A stretch of DNA of 64,000 bases from Agapetus fuscipes (Eukaryota > Arthropoda > Insecta > Trichoptera > Glossosomatidae). The position numbers and the translations under genes were made by a program. Numbering within the stretch: position 1 is the stretch's first letter; every line of letters begins with the position of its first letter. The notes below the pieces were generated by a model. That model worked only from the letters and a program-made list of their open reading frames with translations. It was not told where the DNA came from and did no database searches. Where the stretch lies: NCBI GenBank assembly GCA_951799405.1, contig OX637361.1:6223156-6287155 (forward strand). Direction: 5' to 3'. This document shows, in pieces, positions 1-21,900 of the stretch.

Positions 1-16
1 GTTTATTTTGTTTTAG

Positions 17-9297
<9,281 letters not shown>

Positions 9298-10071
9298 TAT
9301 TCTGTTTTTTCGTACTAACGGAGTCGGTACAAATGAACCGGGGAAAGAAATGTGATGCCCAATGATTTCTAGGGAAAATGTAAGTAATATTTTATGAGCT
9401 TTCTTGCTTAGACATATGTCGTCACCCCACCAAAAAGAATTGGAACTTTCTTCTGACTCCATTGCTGTTAAATTTTAGAAGCATTGTAAGCTGTCTTTTT
9501 TAACAAGTTACCATGTGCTAGGGTGCTATTTCAGTAAATGTTGTTAAACGGGTGAGAATAGAATTTCTACAAATACATACAACTTTTTCAACCAGTACTG
9601 TGGAGAGCCTGTGCTACTCTGTTGTTCTTCCTTTCTACAAAAAATATATGCATGCAAGCAATAAACCTGACGTGAACGTTTCTCGCTTTGTTATCTACCT
9701 CCGTCTTGCTCACTTTCAAGGTATCTATCCTTTTTCCTCGCATGAAATGCTGAAAGACATTCATTGAAATAGTACTTCCTATTTTATTTCAATACTCAAT
9801 CATTTTGTGACCCAAATTTGTTTGTAAGCATAGTATGACTATTATTTTTAAATATTATTTTATAAAGCTTTTTTTCAATTTTACTAATGTTCTAGTCAAA
9901 ATTGTTTGCTGTTTGACAACTGCCTTTATCTCTTTTTTTTTTACTAGGTAGGTACTTAATATGCCAGTGTGTTCTGCTTTTTATTTAAATAAATGTACAA
10001 AATAAAATAAAACTATTTAGGTTTGATTAATTTTTTTGACCTCATTGCTTAAAGTAAAATACCACTTACTT
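9298..10071 (+). other. Ate1 3' untranslated and downstream region
   Basis: AT-rich with poly(A) signals AATAAA at 9660 and near 9986 and 10003; the last two sit next to a T-rich stretch. No further gene is recognisable. Confidence 0.5.
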
Positions 10072-10672
10072 TTAACCCGTTCGCGGACGAAACGGTTATA
10101 GCCGCTCTATGAGCTTGTCTAGGACTGGACGAAACAAGTGTGTTTTTCTACTCCCATTTGGTACTGGACGAAACGGTTATAGCCGCTCTATGAGCTTGTC
10201 TAGGACTGGACGAAACAAGTGTGTTTTTCTACTCCCATTTGGTACTGGACGAAACGGTTATAGCCGCTCTATGAGCTTGTCTAGGACTGGACGAAACAAG
10301 TGTGTTTTTCTACTCCCATTTGGTACTGGACGAAACGGTTATAGCCGCTCTATGAGCTTGTCTAGGACTGGACGAAACAAGTGTGTTTTTCTACTCCCAT
10401 TTGGTACTGGACAAAACGGTAATAGCCGTCGTGATAAAAAGTTATCACTAGGGACGAAACGGCTATTTCTGATAGAACTTGCATACATGTAGCATCCGTG
10501 CGTCCCTACAGAAATCCAAAGAACACGGCAATAGCCGTTTCGTCCCTGGATGTCAAAAAAATAAAATAAATAAATAGATAAAAAAATTATAATAAAAATA
10601 CAATTTGAGATGATAAAATAAGTGTGTTTTTTCTAGCCTACTTCACATTTCGTGTGTCCGCGAATGGGTTAA
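10072..10672. mobile_element. piggyBac-type MITE with 81-bp tandem repeats
   Basis: Bounded by TTAA on both sides (10072-10075 and 10669-10672). It starts CCCGTTCGCGGAC and ends GTCCGCGAATGGG, a 13-bp inverted repeat with one mismatch. TTAA target duplication with CCC/GGG ends is the piggyBac signature. The inside holds about four 81-bp direct repeats (about 10090-10410) and an inverted pair of the motif GGGACGAAACGGCTATT (10450 and 10529). No transposase is present. Confidence 0.8.
10090..10415 (+). repeat. 81-bp minisatellite, four units
   Basis: Units recur with exact 81-bp spacing (GCCGCTCTATGAGCTTGTCT at 10101, 10182, 10263 and 10344). Because 81 is a multiple of three, one frame stays open and repeats a 27-residue peptide (MSLSRTGRNKCVFLLPFGTG and seven more). 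The spread lies inside the piggyBac-type MITE. There is no evidence that it is translated. Confidence 0.85.
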
Positions 10673-12022
10673 GAGATCATAAGAGCCCTTACAGCGAAAA
10701 CATTTCTGCCCGGATTGTTTATGGTTTGTCTATGGATTAATGTGTCAAAAGTCTAGTAGCGTGTGGGGATGTATGACACACACAGTCTGTCCGGTAATCC
10801 ATAGACAATCTGATCAGAATGGTTCAAGTATAAAAAGGCTGTAAGAGCAACGATCATATTACAAAGTTTATATCATTTTTATTAGTTAGATATTCAATTT
10901 TATGTTTGCAAGTTCATAAGTTGTATAGAATGAAGAGCCAAAACCTCTGTTTTTTTTTTCAAAATGAGATATAGCTTTCTATTTTTGAAAATTTACATTA
11001 TCATATTCTCATCAATTATGCTATTGAAATCTTTTAATTTAGTTCATACTTAACATAGTGAAATCATATCTTTTTGTCTCCTGTGTAGTGTATTTGTGTT
11101 CAACTTATTATTGTAAATTATAGAAATAAAATTCATGAAAAAAACATATTATGTCTTTATTTTTGTTGTTGTTTAATACTCGTATATGAAGCATATAAAG
11201 TATAAATGATGCAATGTCTTGAAAAAATTTCAAAGTCAATAAAACTCTTAAATTAGATTTTTCAAATGTAAAATTACACCAATACCGAAAAGTAAAGGAA
11301 TTGATTAATTATCTTCCAAAGATGAAAATAAAAACAAATTGAAAACCAGTTTTTTTATAATCTGAATCAATGTTTAGTAGTAATAAATATTGCAAAAAAA
11401 AAAGTGGAAATTTTTAACAATATTTTACAATTAATGAAGATCATAACAAGTGCTAAACTAACTTAAATTAAAAAAATGTTTCAAAAATGAAATGATAAAA
11501 AGTCAATAAAAGTAAAGGTACCTATCTTCATGGTTAAGAAAACAGTAGGCTCAAGACCTTTCAAATGTGTGGCTAAATGATAGGACAAAGAGTCGTAACT
11601 TCAATAAATAAAAATTATGAGGAAGTTTAAAAATACACTCTGTACTGCATTTAGCGTCAGCCACACACATTTCGCAGTGCTGCTAACTAGAAAAAAATAC
11701 CTGATTATCGAAAATCCATTTTTTATTTACCATGGGTAACGTCACAAAGCCCAGGGACTTTTTGATTGGGCTGAGTCCATTGAAAGATTTTCATGAGTCC
11801 AAGTGAAAAATCCAGTTTATTGGAAGAGTAAAAGAGTCATAGATAAGTATACTACTGAGGCAGTAGCCTGAAAAGAGTCAATATTGTTTGAAGGAGTGTG
11901 ATGTAATTAAAACAAACTAGAAATAATGAATAGATTATTTCACTGCTAACATATTGAGAGGAATGCTTTTCATATGATATCACAGAATGATGGTCCATAT
12001 AATACTCTATGGATGGTCCATA
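10673..12022. other. Intergenic AT-rich DNA
   Basis: No gene recognised. A hairpin-like pair (TGTCTATGGATTA near 10727 and TAATCCATAGACA near 10795) lies within a segment bounded by AGAGCCCTTACAGC and GCTGTAAGAGC, possibly a small MITE at about 10680-10850. The rest is low complexity. Confidence 0.4.
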
Positions 12023-14439
12023 CCATAGAGTAATAATTACTATAGAGGGCGCGTGTGCGACGTTTTCCATAGCGCCTGGTGTAAGCAGATGTTCTATAGC
12101 TACTTCATTATAGATATACTAGCAGACCAAACCGCGCTCTCGCACGGTTGGCTGCTAGGCCCTACGGGCAGTTTAAGCTCCGGCTTCGCCAGCACACTTT
12201 ACCCTTGCTTTGATTTTTAAAAGATACATGAGAACTGACCAACAATAACTACAAAAAGTGGACAATTTTATGGTAGAATCCCAGGACTGATCGTGCTACT
12301 TCCTATTGTTGTGCAGGTGCTGAAGTCTTTATCCTGTTTTTTATTTCTGCTCTTTAATTTTCTGGTGATGGTTTATAATGATGCTCGACCCGTTCATTAT
12401 CATTTAAGTGTATAACTTGTCTTTTTCTGCCCTTTTTTCGTTTTGCTGGTAATAGTATCTTAAGCGTACCTGTGTTGCTAGCAATTGTCTTATAGTGGCA
12501 TGAAACATGACTGCGTTTGCTATACGGCATTGTTTTGTTGGTACTGGTGCTTTTGTTTTTAGATTGTTCCAGCTGCTCTTATTGTCATGAAATGCCTTCA
12601 AACTGCTCGTCCTGCTCTGAATTATCTTTTGACATCTTAAAACTGCTTGTGATACTTTTCACGATATATTAGTGTCTGATACTGCTTGGTATCTACCTGA
12701 AGATACCTCAAAATACCTAAACTCACAATCTACAAAAAATCTAAGTATGGGAAAACGTTCGACCCATCGACAGAACTCTAAGAAAAAAATGACTTTTGAA
12801 AATTAAAAAAAAATAAACTTTTTAACTTTTTTTATTTTTATATATATGACACTTTGTATGAAATTTTACTTTTTTAATATTTGTTCAAAAAAATTTGCCG
12901 CAGAAAAAAAGTTTCTTCCAACATTTATGGGGTTTACTAAAATGCATTTTAAATTCGAGTATGAAGCCTATACATTAAAAATGGCCGCCTGCAGAGCAAT
13001 GTATTTTTTTAGTTGGTATCGCGGGTATGCAAAATATACACTTGGCGGGATTGTCCTATTACATATCATTACATTTCGCTAAATTATAATTGTTTGTGTA
13101 GCATCAAAACAGTTGATTTTTTTACTTATAAATTTGACTTTTTTGTGAAAATCAGGTTTTTTCAAAATTTTGTTGGAAAAAAGTTGTCATTGAAAAAAGT
13201 TTTCTTTCAAAAAATGTTGACATAAGCAAAACCAAATTGATCATTGAGGAAAAACCTTCAGACTTTTAAAATGAACGCCAGGAGAATGTTAAATATTGAA
13301 GAAACCAAAAAAAATGTAAAGCAGCTACTCTTAATCCTTTATGGATTGTGTTGAATTTTTGAAAATATGTAAGTCTGTTTATGTTAAGGTGGCATGTTCA
13401 ATTTTATTGTTCCAACTTAATGCATGCGCCTGTTGTGCCAACCGAAAGATATTGTTTTGTATTTTTTTCTATGTAGGTAGGTATTTACAAACTTTGTTTG
13501 AAGAATTTACTTTTTGCGAAAAAGTTTCTTCCAAAAGTTGTTAAAATTACTAAGAGACATGACTGTTTCGAACATCAAGCCTGTAAATTCAAAATGGCCG
13601 CCAGCGGCAAGATTTCAATTTTCAGTCTGTATCGCAGGTATACGAAATATGCACGTGACGTCATCCGGACCCTGACAGTTGTTTAAGTTTGAGCATTTTA
13701 TGGGGGTATGCAAAATAACAGCATCGTGCTGCGAACGGTCTGGGCGCCTATAGTGGTACAAATATACAAACAAACGGACAAACAAACAAACACCAAAAAT
13801 TCTGGATATGAGGTTTAGTCCAGTCCGTTAATAGAAACACTTGTTGGAAAATCATTTTTGCAAATTCGAAAAAAACAGACGCAAATCGGGGGTCCTTTTT
13901 TATATATAAGATGCAGCTGTAGTGATGTGCGCGCAACAAAATATGTTATTGATACTTTAAAATCCAAGATTTTAATCTAGTATCGAAAAATAAACTAAAG
14001 TTGTAATAAAAGCCTTACATTTAGGTTTAAACAGATCATATGTATGGGGATTAAGGTTTTACTGAAATTCGAAGTGGTAGAAAAACTGTGTTTCGTGGAT
14101 TGACTACTACACGACCATTTTTGTTTTTCCTTATATTTGAGTTAAATTGGTTCTAATGCATGTAACAAAAGTCTCCTGCGTACCATATTTACATGTTTAT
14201 TATTTGTCAAAGATTTTAACACATTTCAATACAATATCAAAACAATACAATAAATAATATAACCAAACACAAATCTGTAAAAGACATTTAAACAAAACAT
14301 ACGCGGCTTTGAATATTTGGTGCCTAGTCAGTTTTTTTGATGGCATCGACCCACTTCCGTAAATAATGCGTATTTTGTGGAAACCTATAAAAATACAAAT
14401 AAGTATGAAATATTCAGTATTTTTTATTATTATTGACTT

Positions 14440-14672
14440 ATAGGTTGGAATGAGGCTGACCACCCATACTGTAAAAAATGGTTCACTTTGGCAATGTCAC
14501 CCCTGTTTCAGGGAAGGTCAGCAAAAGTTGTGGTGCTTATGTTCATTTGAGGTTTGGATTTTATTTGCAAGTACACATTCAGAATTTGTAAGCGCGAACT
14601 ACACGTGTTGGTTTGTGGGCATACATCTGAAAGCTTTAAATGAATATATCCTTGCAACTTAGATTATAGATT
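14440..14672 (+). repeat. SINE-A, full length
   Basis: Begins GGTTGGAATGAGGCTGACCA, continues TGGTTCACTTTGGCAATGTC and ends TATCCTTGCAACTTAGATTA. It is the subtype with the TACACATTC and TTTGTAAGCGCGAAC middle. Confidence 0.8.
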
Positions 14673-14829
14673 GAATGCGATTTGATCGTCAACGAACGAA
14701 CGTCATAGAGCCCAAGTAGTAAAAAAAAATCCACTTTTTGAAAATACTGAGGGGGCGGAATTCCATATAATTGTAAAATTTAGCAAAATTTTTATGATTC
14801 TCATTGAATTTTAGTAATATGAACGAAAT

Positions 14830-14872
14830 GTGAAGCGCATATCGATATCACAAATATCAATATGCGCTTCAC
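14830..14872. repeat. Hairpin-forming inverted repeat
   Basis: TGAAGCGCATATCGATAT and ATATCAATATGCGCTTCA face each other with a short loop. The arms differ by one base. It lies inside the 12023-15258 element. Confidence 0.6.
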
Positions 14873-15258
14873 ACAGCGCATCACTAGCAGAGCGGTGCTT
14901 AGCGGACGGGTAAAGGCGACGCGGTAACTCTCTCTCTTCACCCCCGCAACACAAAGTTTTAGATCGTTCGACTTGGCCAAATTTTGTACTCACCGGTGGA
15001 ATGTTATGTAGCTATTCTGCTTTGTTTGCTTCCTTGTGTCATTTTTACAAGTTTTAACACAACCATTCATCATTTTTACTAAGATAATTGAAATACAAGT
15101 CAACTGTCAAAAAATGGGAGCGCCCCCCCCGCGCGCCTGTCAGTTTGCGATCACGTGATCGGGTTTGGACCAATGAGACGATGTTCGCACTTCGAAGCAA
15201 AAAGTGCTTACTGTTCGCACTTGGAAAGGCTCTCTCTATGTATATTATTACTCTATGG

Positions 15259-15916
15259 TCCATACTATTTCATTTACAAACTAATTATTATCTAGTTATT
15301 CATACACTTTTCATTAACAATAGGATAATATGAGATGATTTTAAGATAAACTGACTTAAATGTATCAATAATTATTGAGTAAAATGTAAGCACTAAATTA
15401 GAAATAAAACTAAAAGTATAAATTACTGAAAATGTTAAGGATGATGAAAGAAATGACTAATGGTAAAATATTATTTAACTTCAGGATATCATAGTAATGA
15501 ACTTATGTTAAATATCCATACGTGCCAAAATAAAATAAAAACTTTGAAATGACTTCTTCAACAAAAATATATTTTTAAAGATGTTCCAGAAAAAAGAGGG
15601 GTATGCAGTGCATTGAGATAATACAAATCAGCATAATTAGGGCTTCTAGCTTTTAATATAAATGTGAAATAAATGTGAGTCAAACAAATAATTCAAGTTT
15701 AAATATCATTTTCAATTTCAGATCTTAGTAACTTTGTAAGCACATTTTCAAATTTTTGCCTGCATCGAGTACTCATTGTTGGTAAAAAAAAAACACAGAA
15801 TCTGTAGAAATAGGTATTAATTTTAAATTTTGATCATTTTTTTCCATATTGATTGTGTATCATTATTATAATAACTTGAAGCGTTCCCACACTTATTATA
15901 TTCAATCAAATAAAAG
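15259..15916. other. AT-rich intergenic DNA downstream of the SLC17 gene
   Basis: No gene or recognisable element. It is the 3' flank of the SLC17 gene, whose poly(A) signal lies at its right edge. Confidence 0.45.
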
Positions 15917-15923
15917 TTTATTA

Positions 15924-18900
15924 TTATTTCAATCCAATGTCTGTGAATTTGGCTTCCTTTGTTTCTTTCGGTTCCTTTTTGTTGTTATTCCAAGATTGGG
16001 TTTCCCCGGTGCCGCAAATGATGAAGATTAGGCCACAGATGAAGTATGCGGAGGCACCAATGAAGAATATATACCGCCACTCTGCCAGTCCATTCTAAAA
16101 GGCATAAAAAAACATTTTATTTATGTTACGTTGAACTTAGATTTGCATAAAAAAACTTGTAATTGGCAGGTAGGTGTCCACTTTTTGCATAGAGTTGTTA
16201 AAGCTTGCAAAAAAGCAGTCTGCTAGTTTTTATTAGGTTTTTTTTATCATGTGTTGTAAAATCATGTTAGGAGGTAGAGATATTATTATCATGCATATAA
16301 TATTAAGAAATGCCAACAACTATTTTTTGCTTTATTCAATTTCTGAGCCCCAAAGAGATTATGCTTTGATTATAGCATGAGAACTGCTGAGGTATCTAGT
16401 GTTTTGTTTTTATTTGGGATTTCTATTTTGGAGATTTCCTTTGTTTTTATTTTTATTTATGGATAAGCACGGAATTAGCATCTTTAAAAAATATTCAGGG
16501 TTTTTACAACTTTGAAATGTTTAAAATTATTTTATTATTACAGTCGTAAAATTCCCCAAATTTCAAATTGTGTGTAAGTTTATAGCATAAAATAATTCAA
16601 CACACACTGTAAAATATACCTATCCTTAAAAAGGCTCTGAAAAAAAGTACGGCTTACAGACCTTCTAAAATTATAATTAAAGGTTTTTTTTTAAAATAAG
16701 TGAGGGTAGGCATGCAAATTGCAAGATTATTCTGATATTCCCTATCGAAATTTATAATATTGCAAAAAGATATCAGTAGCTTTCAGATGTCACACACTTC
16801 TAGGGGGGCAAGCCATGATCGAGAAATGGTCATTTCAGTAATTTTAGTACAATCTAATAACGATTTACGATTATTTAATAGATTAATTTTTCTCTTCCAG
16901 GGGGGAGCAGCTGCCCCACCCTGCCCCCCCTGCCCCTTCCTAGTTACGCCCATGCTACCAACCATACCATACCTACTCATTTGATTTGTTGTCGAAATAA
17001 GTTACAAAATAAATTAAGAACATTACTTGAAAGGTAAACTTACTCTTTCTTTTGTAAAGTATCCGGTAATCAGTGGTGTTATGAAGCCGGTTGTACTTCC
17101 TATGCAATTGGCCAGTCCGTAGAGGGATCCCGCAAAGTTGGGAGCCAGATCTTGGTGGTTCTGGAGGTTGGTGATGGTGGCTGCACCGTTGACTCCCAGA
17201 GAGGCCGTGATGATGATGACAGATAGAGTCGGGTCGCAGCCAACAAAGGTCAGGGCCACCAGAAGCAGTCCGGGGATAAAATGGGCTGCAATGTAAAGAA
17301 TACCATGTCGTCCCCTTAGTGCGCTTGCTTGTCGTATGTCCATCAGAGGTAATTTCACATGAGCAATGCTTGTGTGTGCACTGGACCAATATGTCTTATG
17401 AAAACTGGGAATCGCTTTTGAAAATATTTTTAAACAACTCTCACATTATCGTGTTTTACATTTTTTTCTTAGTTCAGATTGTGCAGAATGTGATTCTGGT
17501 CATCTTTGAATCAAATGGCAGATAAGCCAAACAAGCACTGGGGTGACAATGTGTCAGTAGAATTTTTATAGATGACAGTTTCCAAAGGAATACATAACGG
17601 TGCTTAAAGTGAAGTACTGCCATCTTGACAGTGTGAAACTAACTTCAAGATAGTCTTGATTCTTATATTGGAGGGAACTGCATGTGCTCTGCCTTTCATA
17701 TTTTCAATAAGGTTGAATTAAAATAGACAAAATTGCGTCGTCACCCGGCTGGGTTGCTAGAGGAAAGGTAAACAAATATTTTGGTATTGTTTGCTAATGA
17801 TGGCAGTCCCACATAAGTCTGACGTTTGCTCAATACGAAAAAAGTTACAATTTTAAAAATGTTTTGAACTGCTCGTGTTCCGTCATTCATAGTCATAATT
17901 ATTTCAGAGTCTCAAATAACTAATTGTTCAATGGAGTATAAATGGAATCGACTCAGCACAAATTTGAAAATATTATGTTTTTTTCTCCAGGCAAACGTCA
18001 CATGTCTCAGCAACCATGGTCTTTAGCAACCAATAACAAACATAATAGGTCTATATTACATGGATCCTTAGCAACCACTGAAAAAAGTATTGACCAAGAC
18101 CTGTAATGTCGCCCGCCGAGAAAAATAATTAGAATATTAGAACTTAGTGCTGACTACAACTGAAATTTGAATTAGTAATAATTCATTTTAATATTTTTTT
18201 AAATTTACTGATATCTACTTACATAAAAACAACTGTTTTACATGAAATATACACAATTACAATACTCACAGAATATGCAGAAGAATTTCCTAGTAGCCGT
18301 CACAGACATGACCTTTCTTTTCCTGATGGCGTCTCCGATGCTTCCAAACAAGAAGGCCATCAGCATTCTGCTCATGTAGGGTAAACTGGCGAGATATCCA
18401 GCCTGGGAGATGTTGAAGCCGAGGACTTGAGTCATGAACTTGGGACCAGCCGTCAGGAGGAAGTAGAGACCCCACAGATTACCAAAGTGTAGGAAGGTGA
18501 AAGCCCAGAACGGTAGAGAGCAGAAGATGTCTTTGAATGGAGGACTTGGCTGGAAATAAATTTGACACTCCATTAGCTTTTAATTTAGTAAGTACACGTT
18601 ATACAGCATAATATGTATGTAAGCACGAGTAAGTGGAAACCATAGAGTAATGATTACTGTATATTATTACTCTATGGTGGAAACTTATATGTATCTGTTT
18701 GACGCAGACTTATATTAAACATGAACCTTAAATGCTAAAGTATCTTTGCTACTAAAATTAAAGATAGATAGATACAATCCCATAATATATGAAATCTAAA
18801 TACATTCTGTGTTACTGTTGTGGGTAAATTTTTTCAATGAAAGCTTAGCGGCTGTAAACTGAAAGAAAATAGTCAGCTATGAGAAGATTATTGTTGGCTT

Positions 18901-21900
18901 TTTTGTTTGGTTTGAATCCATCCACACTATTTCTTTAATAAAACTGCACCCTGTACATAAGGGAGAATCTATTAAAAAGTGTTTACATTCACTAAATCTC
19001 TAACAGTAGTTCTTTAGTTCTTCAAATTATTTATTTGATATTCGAGTATGGATGTATTTATTCAACAAAAAACTGAATAGTATACTGACAATTATGCATC
19101 GCTTACAAGTTACAAGACTGATTTCTGGATTTCTAGACACTTAGATTAACAATTGTTATTAATTTCCTAGTAGCCGTCACAGACATGACCTTTCTTTTCC
19201 TGATGGCGTCTCCGATGCTCCCAAGCTCCCAAGCAATTCTACTAGAGCTCATAATATTATTTGTCAATTATTGTGAGCTTGCAATTGGTTGCTGTAAATT
19301 TATCCACTAGTCACCAATCTAACCTTAGATTAGATTAGATTAGATTAGTCAGATGCTTAGGAGCTGCTTAGTATTAGTATTGGCTGCCTTTGTAGCATTA
19401 TTTGTGAATAGGAGTGGATGTATATCAGCATAATCTATGAGATGTCAAAAATACTGACAGACTTGAATAATGGTTTAAGAAATATATGTGATTTCAAACC
19501 TCTGAACTCTAAAAAGGAATGCAGTTAACGTCGGCTTTAAAAAGTAGGTATTGCTGTTTTTTTGTATATCAGCTTAGCAATTTGAATCTATAACACCATT
19601 GTGAAAACGTTTAGAGAATCTGAAATGCCTTTTTAGATTAATAATTCTATGCTTAAAAAGCAAACGACCGTCAGGAAACGGCCAAATGATATTAGGAAAG
19701 ATGAAACATTCCAGCTTTTTCAAAGTTGTCCGATCAAGAAGATTATTTTTTGATCAAATGACCATTGTAGCCCCTGATGATGCTCAAAGCAAATGTGAGC
19801 AAAACATATGTTAGTTGAAAAAACAAGAAATATTAGAATAATATAAAAATTTGTTACTAACTTTCTTTTTTTGGACGCTTTCTCCAATACAATCCGCAAT
19901 ATAGTTCTTCTCCTTTTCATTGATCCTTGGATGATCTTGAGGTGTGTCGGCAACAAAGAAGAACCACAGGACAGACCAAGAGATCATGATGAGGCCCGGG
20001 ATGAAGAAGGCCCATCGCCATCCAGCCATGGAAATGAGGACTCCGCACAACGACCAAGTTAGCACGGTTCCAAATGTCCCACCCATCAGAGCTCCAATGA
20101 ACTTTCCTTTTTCCTCAGGGGGCGCCCAGTTGGCAACTAGACTGTGAAGTGAGGGATATAAGACGCCCTGGAACAAAAATTATTAATAATTGTAGATTTA
20201 GTTGCCATATGGATTATGGATCCAATTAAATATTAATAATAATTGAATGAAACAATGGTGATCTACTGAAACATTATGTAAATAGCAGTGGCGAAGGGTG
20301 CCATACAAGCCGATTCCCATCGGTTTCCCATTTAAAATGAGGCAAAAATGATAATAAAGTAGACTGCATGGTTTCAATGGGGAAAAAATATGTATTGTTT
20401 CTTTGGTTTTAAATGTATTTTTTTACTTTGTGCCTATATTTTTTAACTACTATGTTACATCATTTTAAAAGGGAAGCCGATGGGAACCGGCTTGTATGGC
20501 GCCCTTCGCCACTGGTAAATAGTATTTACTTTTTACTGGTCATAATCTAGACAATATGTAAATGGAAAGTCGTGAGTTTGATTCCCGGTGGAGCACAACA
20601 AAATCATCATTTAATCTGCAAATATGCTGTTTGCTGGATTGAAAAATTAATTTGCCTTTACCAAAGGTCCATTCAGCCTTACAGCGCAGCAACTGGATTT
20701 GCTTGAGAATTGGCGCTTTCTGTAGTGACGGCCAAGCTTGCAGAGTGCTCGTGAGGTGTGATCCATATAAAATAGCGCTCATAAATAAATCCTAATGTAC
20801 CTATATGTAAAATAAATGGCACGATGTAACCAAAACACAAAATAACTTTCATACACCTAATTACCATGTTATGAAAAGTTTTCTTTAACATAAATATATT
20901 TGCAAAGTACAAACATTTTTTTTGTTAATTCTCGTCCGATCCTGCACAAGACCGTTCTGTGGAAAAATATCAAGGCAAATCATTGAGTAATAATAGAGGA
21001 GAAGAAACTAACTTACTGCATTGATACATACTATAGCCCACATTTGTCTCAGTCATGTCAAACTTTGCAGTGGTATAGTCATACGAAATACGGTCATTTT
21101 GTCCAAATCCATTTTAATGTCTTAAAATAATGTTTTTTTCCTTTAAAATTTGTCAATTTTAGCGATCACAATATTTATAACGCGTGTTATCTGTCAACTC
21201 TAGCTATGTTCGGACTGGTTTGGCAGCCATTTTTATTCGCTAGTACCAACTTTCTAGGAACATTTTTACATTCGTTCGAGTTTTTTTAGTGCACATGGAA
21301 ATGCAACTGTGAAGTTCTTTGTTCTCTTTCTTACAAAGGACCATGTTTGTAAGTAAGTTGAAACAGATATAATATAATGTTTATTTTCGTTAAAATAATT
21401 TATAGTTCACAGATATTATAAGTCAATGAGGCAAATAATTGAACAAATATTGTTGATATTATTGAGAAGTATTACCCCTAATGCTCCTGTCAGTACACGG
21501 CAAGCCAGCAAGGCAGAGTGGTGCATGTCAGCGGCAAACGGAGACAGCAGGCTGAGGACGCCGGAGAGGGCAGAGCTCCAGCCAATCACAGCGCGGGGTC
21601 CCCAGCGCTCCGCCACCAGCCCCCCAGGCAGGGAAGTGGCGATGTAGCCCCAGAAGTAGGAGCCCAGGATCAGGCCTTGCACGCTGGAGCTCCATTCATA
21701 GCGGACGTGGTCTTGTGCCTGCAAGTAGAGAGCTTTTTCTATCTGTTTATGCATGAGTACATGGGGCAGGTATAAACGTGTAAGAACTTTTATATATTGT
21801 ATTGTTTGTGTATTAACACTGTGAAAATTCATGTTGATTTTTAATATTTTTAAGAATCAAATTTCATTGAAAACACTGTTTCTTTTCACATTCAATATTG

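Larger units (their letters stand above)
12023..15258. mobile_element. Possible 3.2-kb TIR element, CCATAGAGTAAT family
   Basis: The left end reads CCATAGAGTAATAATTACTA and the right end, inverted, CCATAGAGTAATAATATACA, followed on both sides by ATAGAG. The same terminal word forms short palindromes at 18640 and 23707. The interior has no transposase that I can recognise. It contains two diverged segments (12850-13060 and 13500-13680, both with AAATGGCCGCC), a SINE-A at 14440, and a hairpin at 14830-14872. It could instead be two separate small palindromes 3.2 kb apart. Confidence 0.4.

Noticed and set aside
10090..10415. CRISPR-like array of 81-bp repeats
   Set aside because: The whole unit is repeated, with no variable spacers, inside a MITE.
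14811..15333. Short open frames on both strands
   Set aside because: No similarity to known proteins, inside repeat-like DNA.
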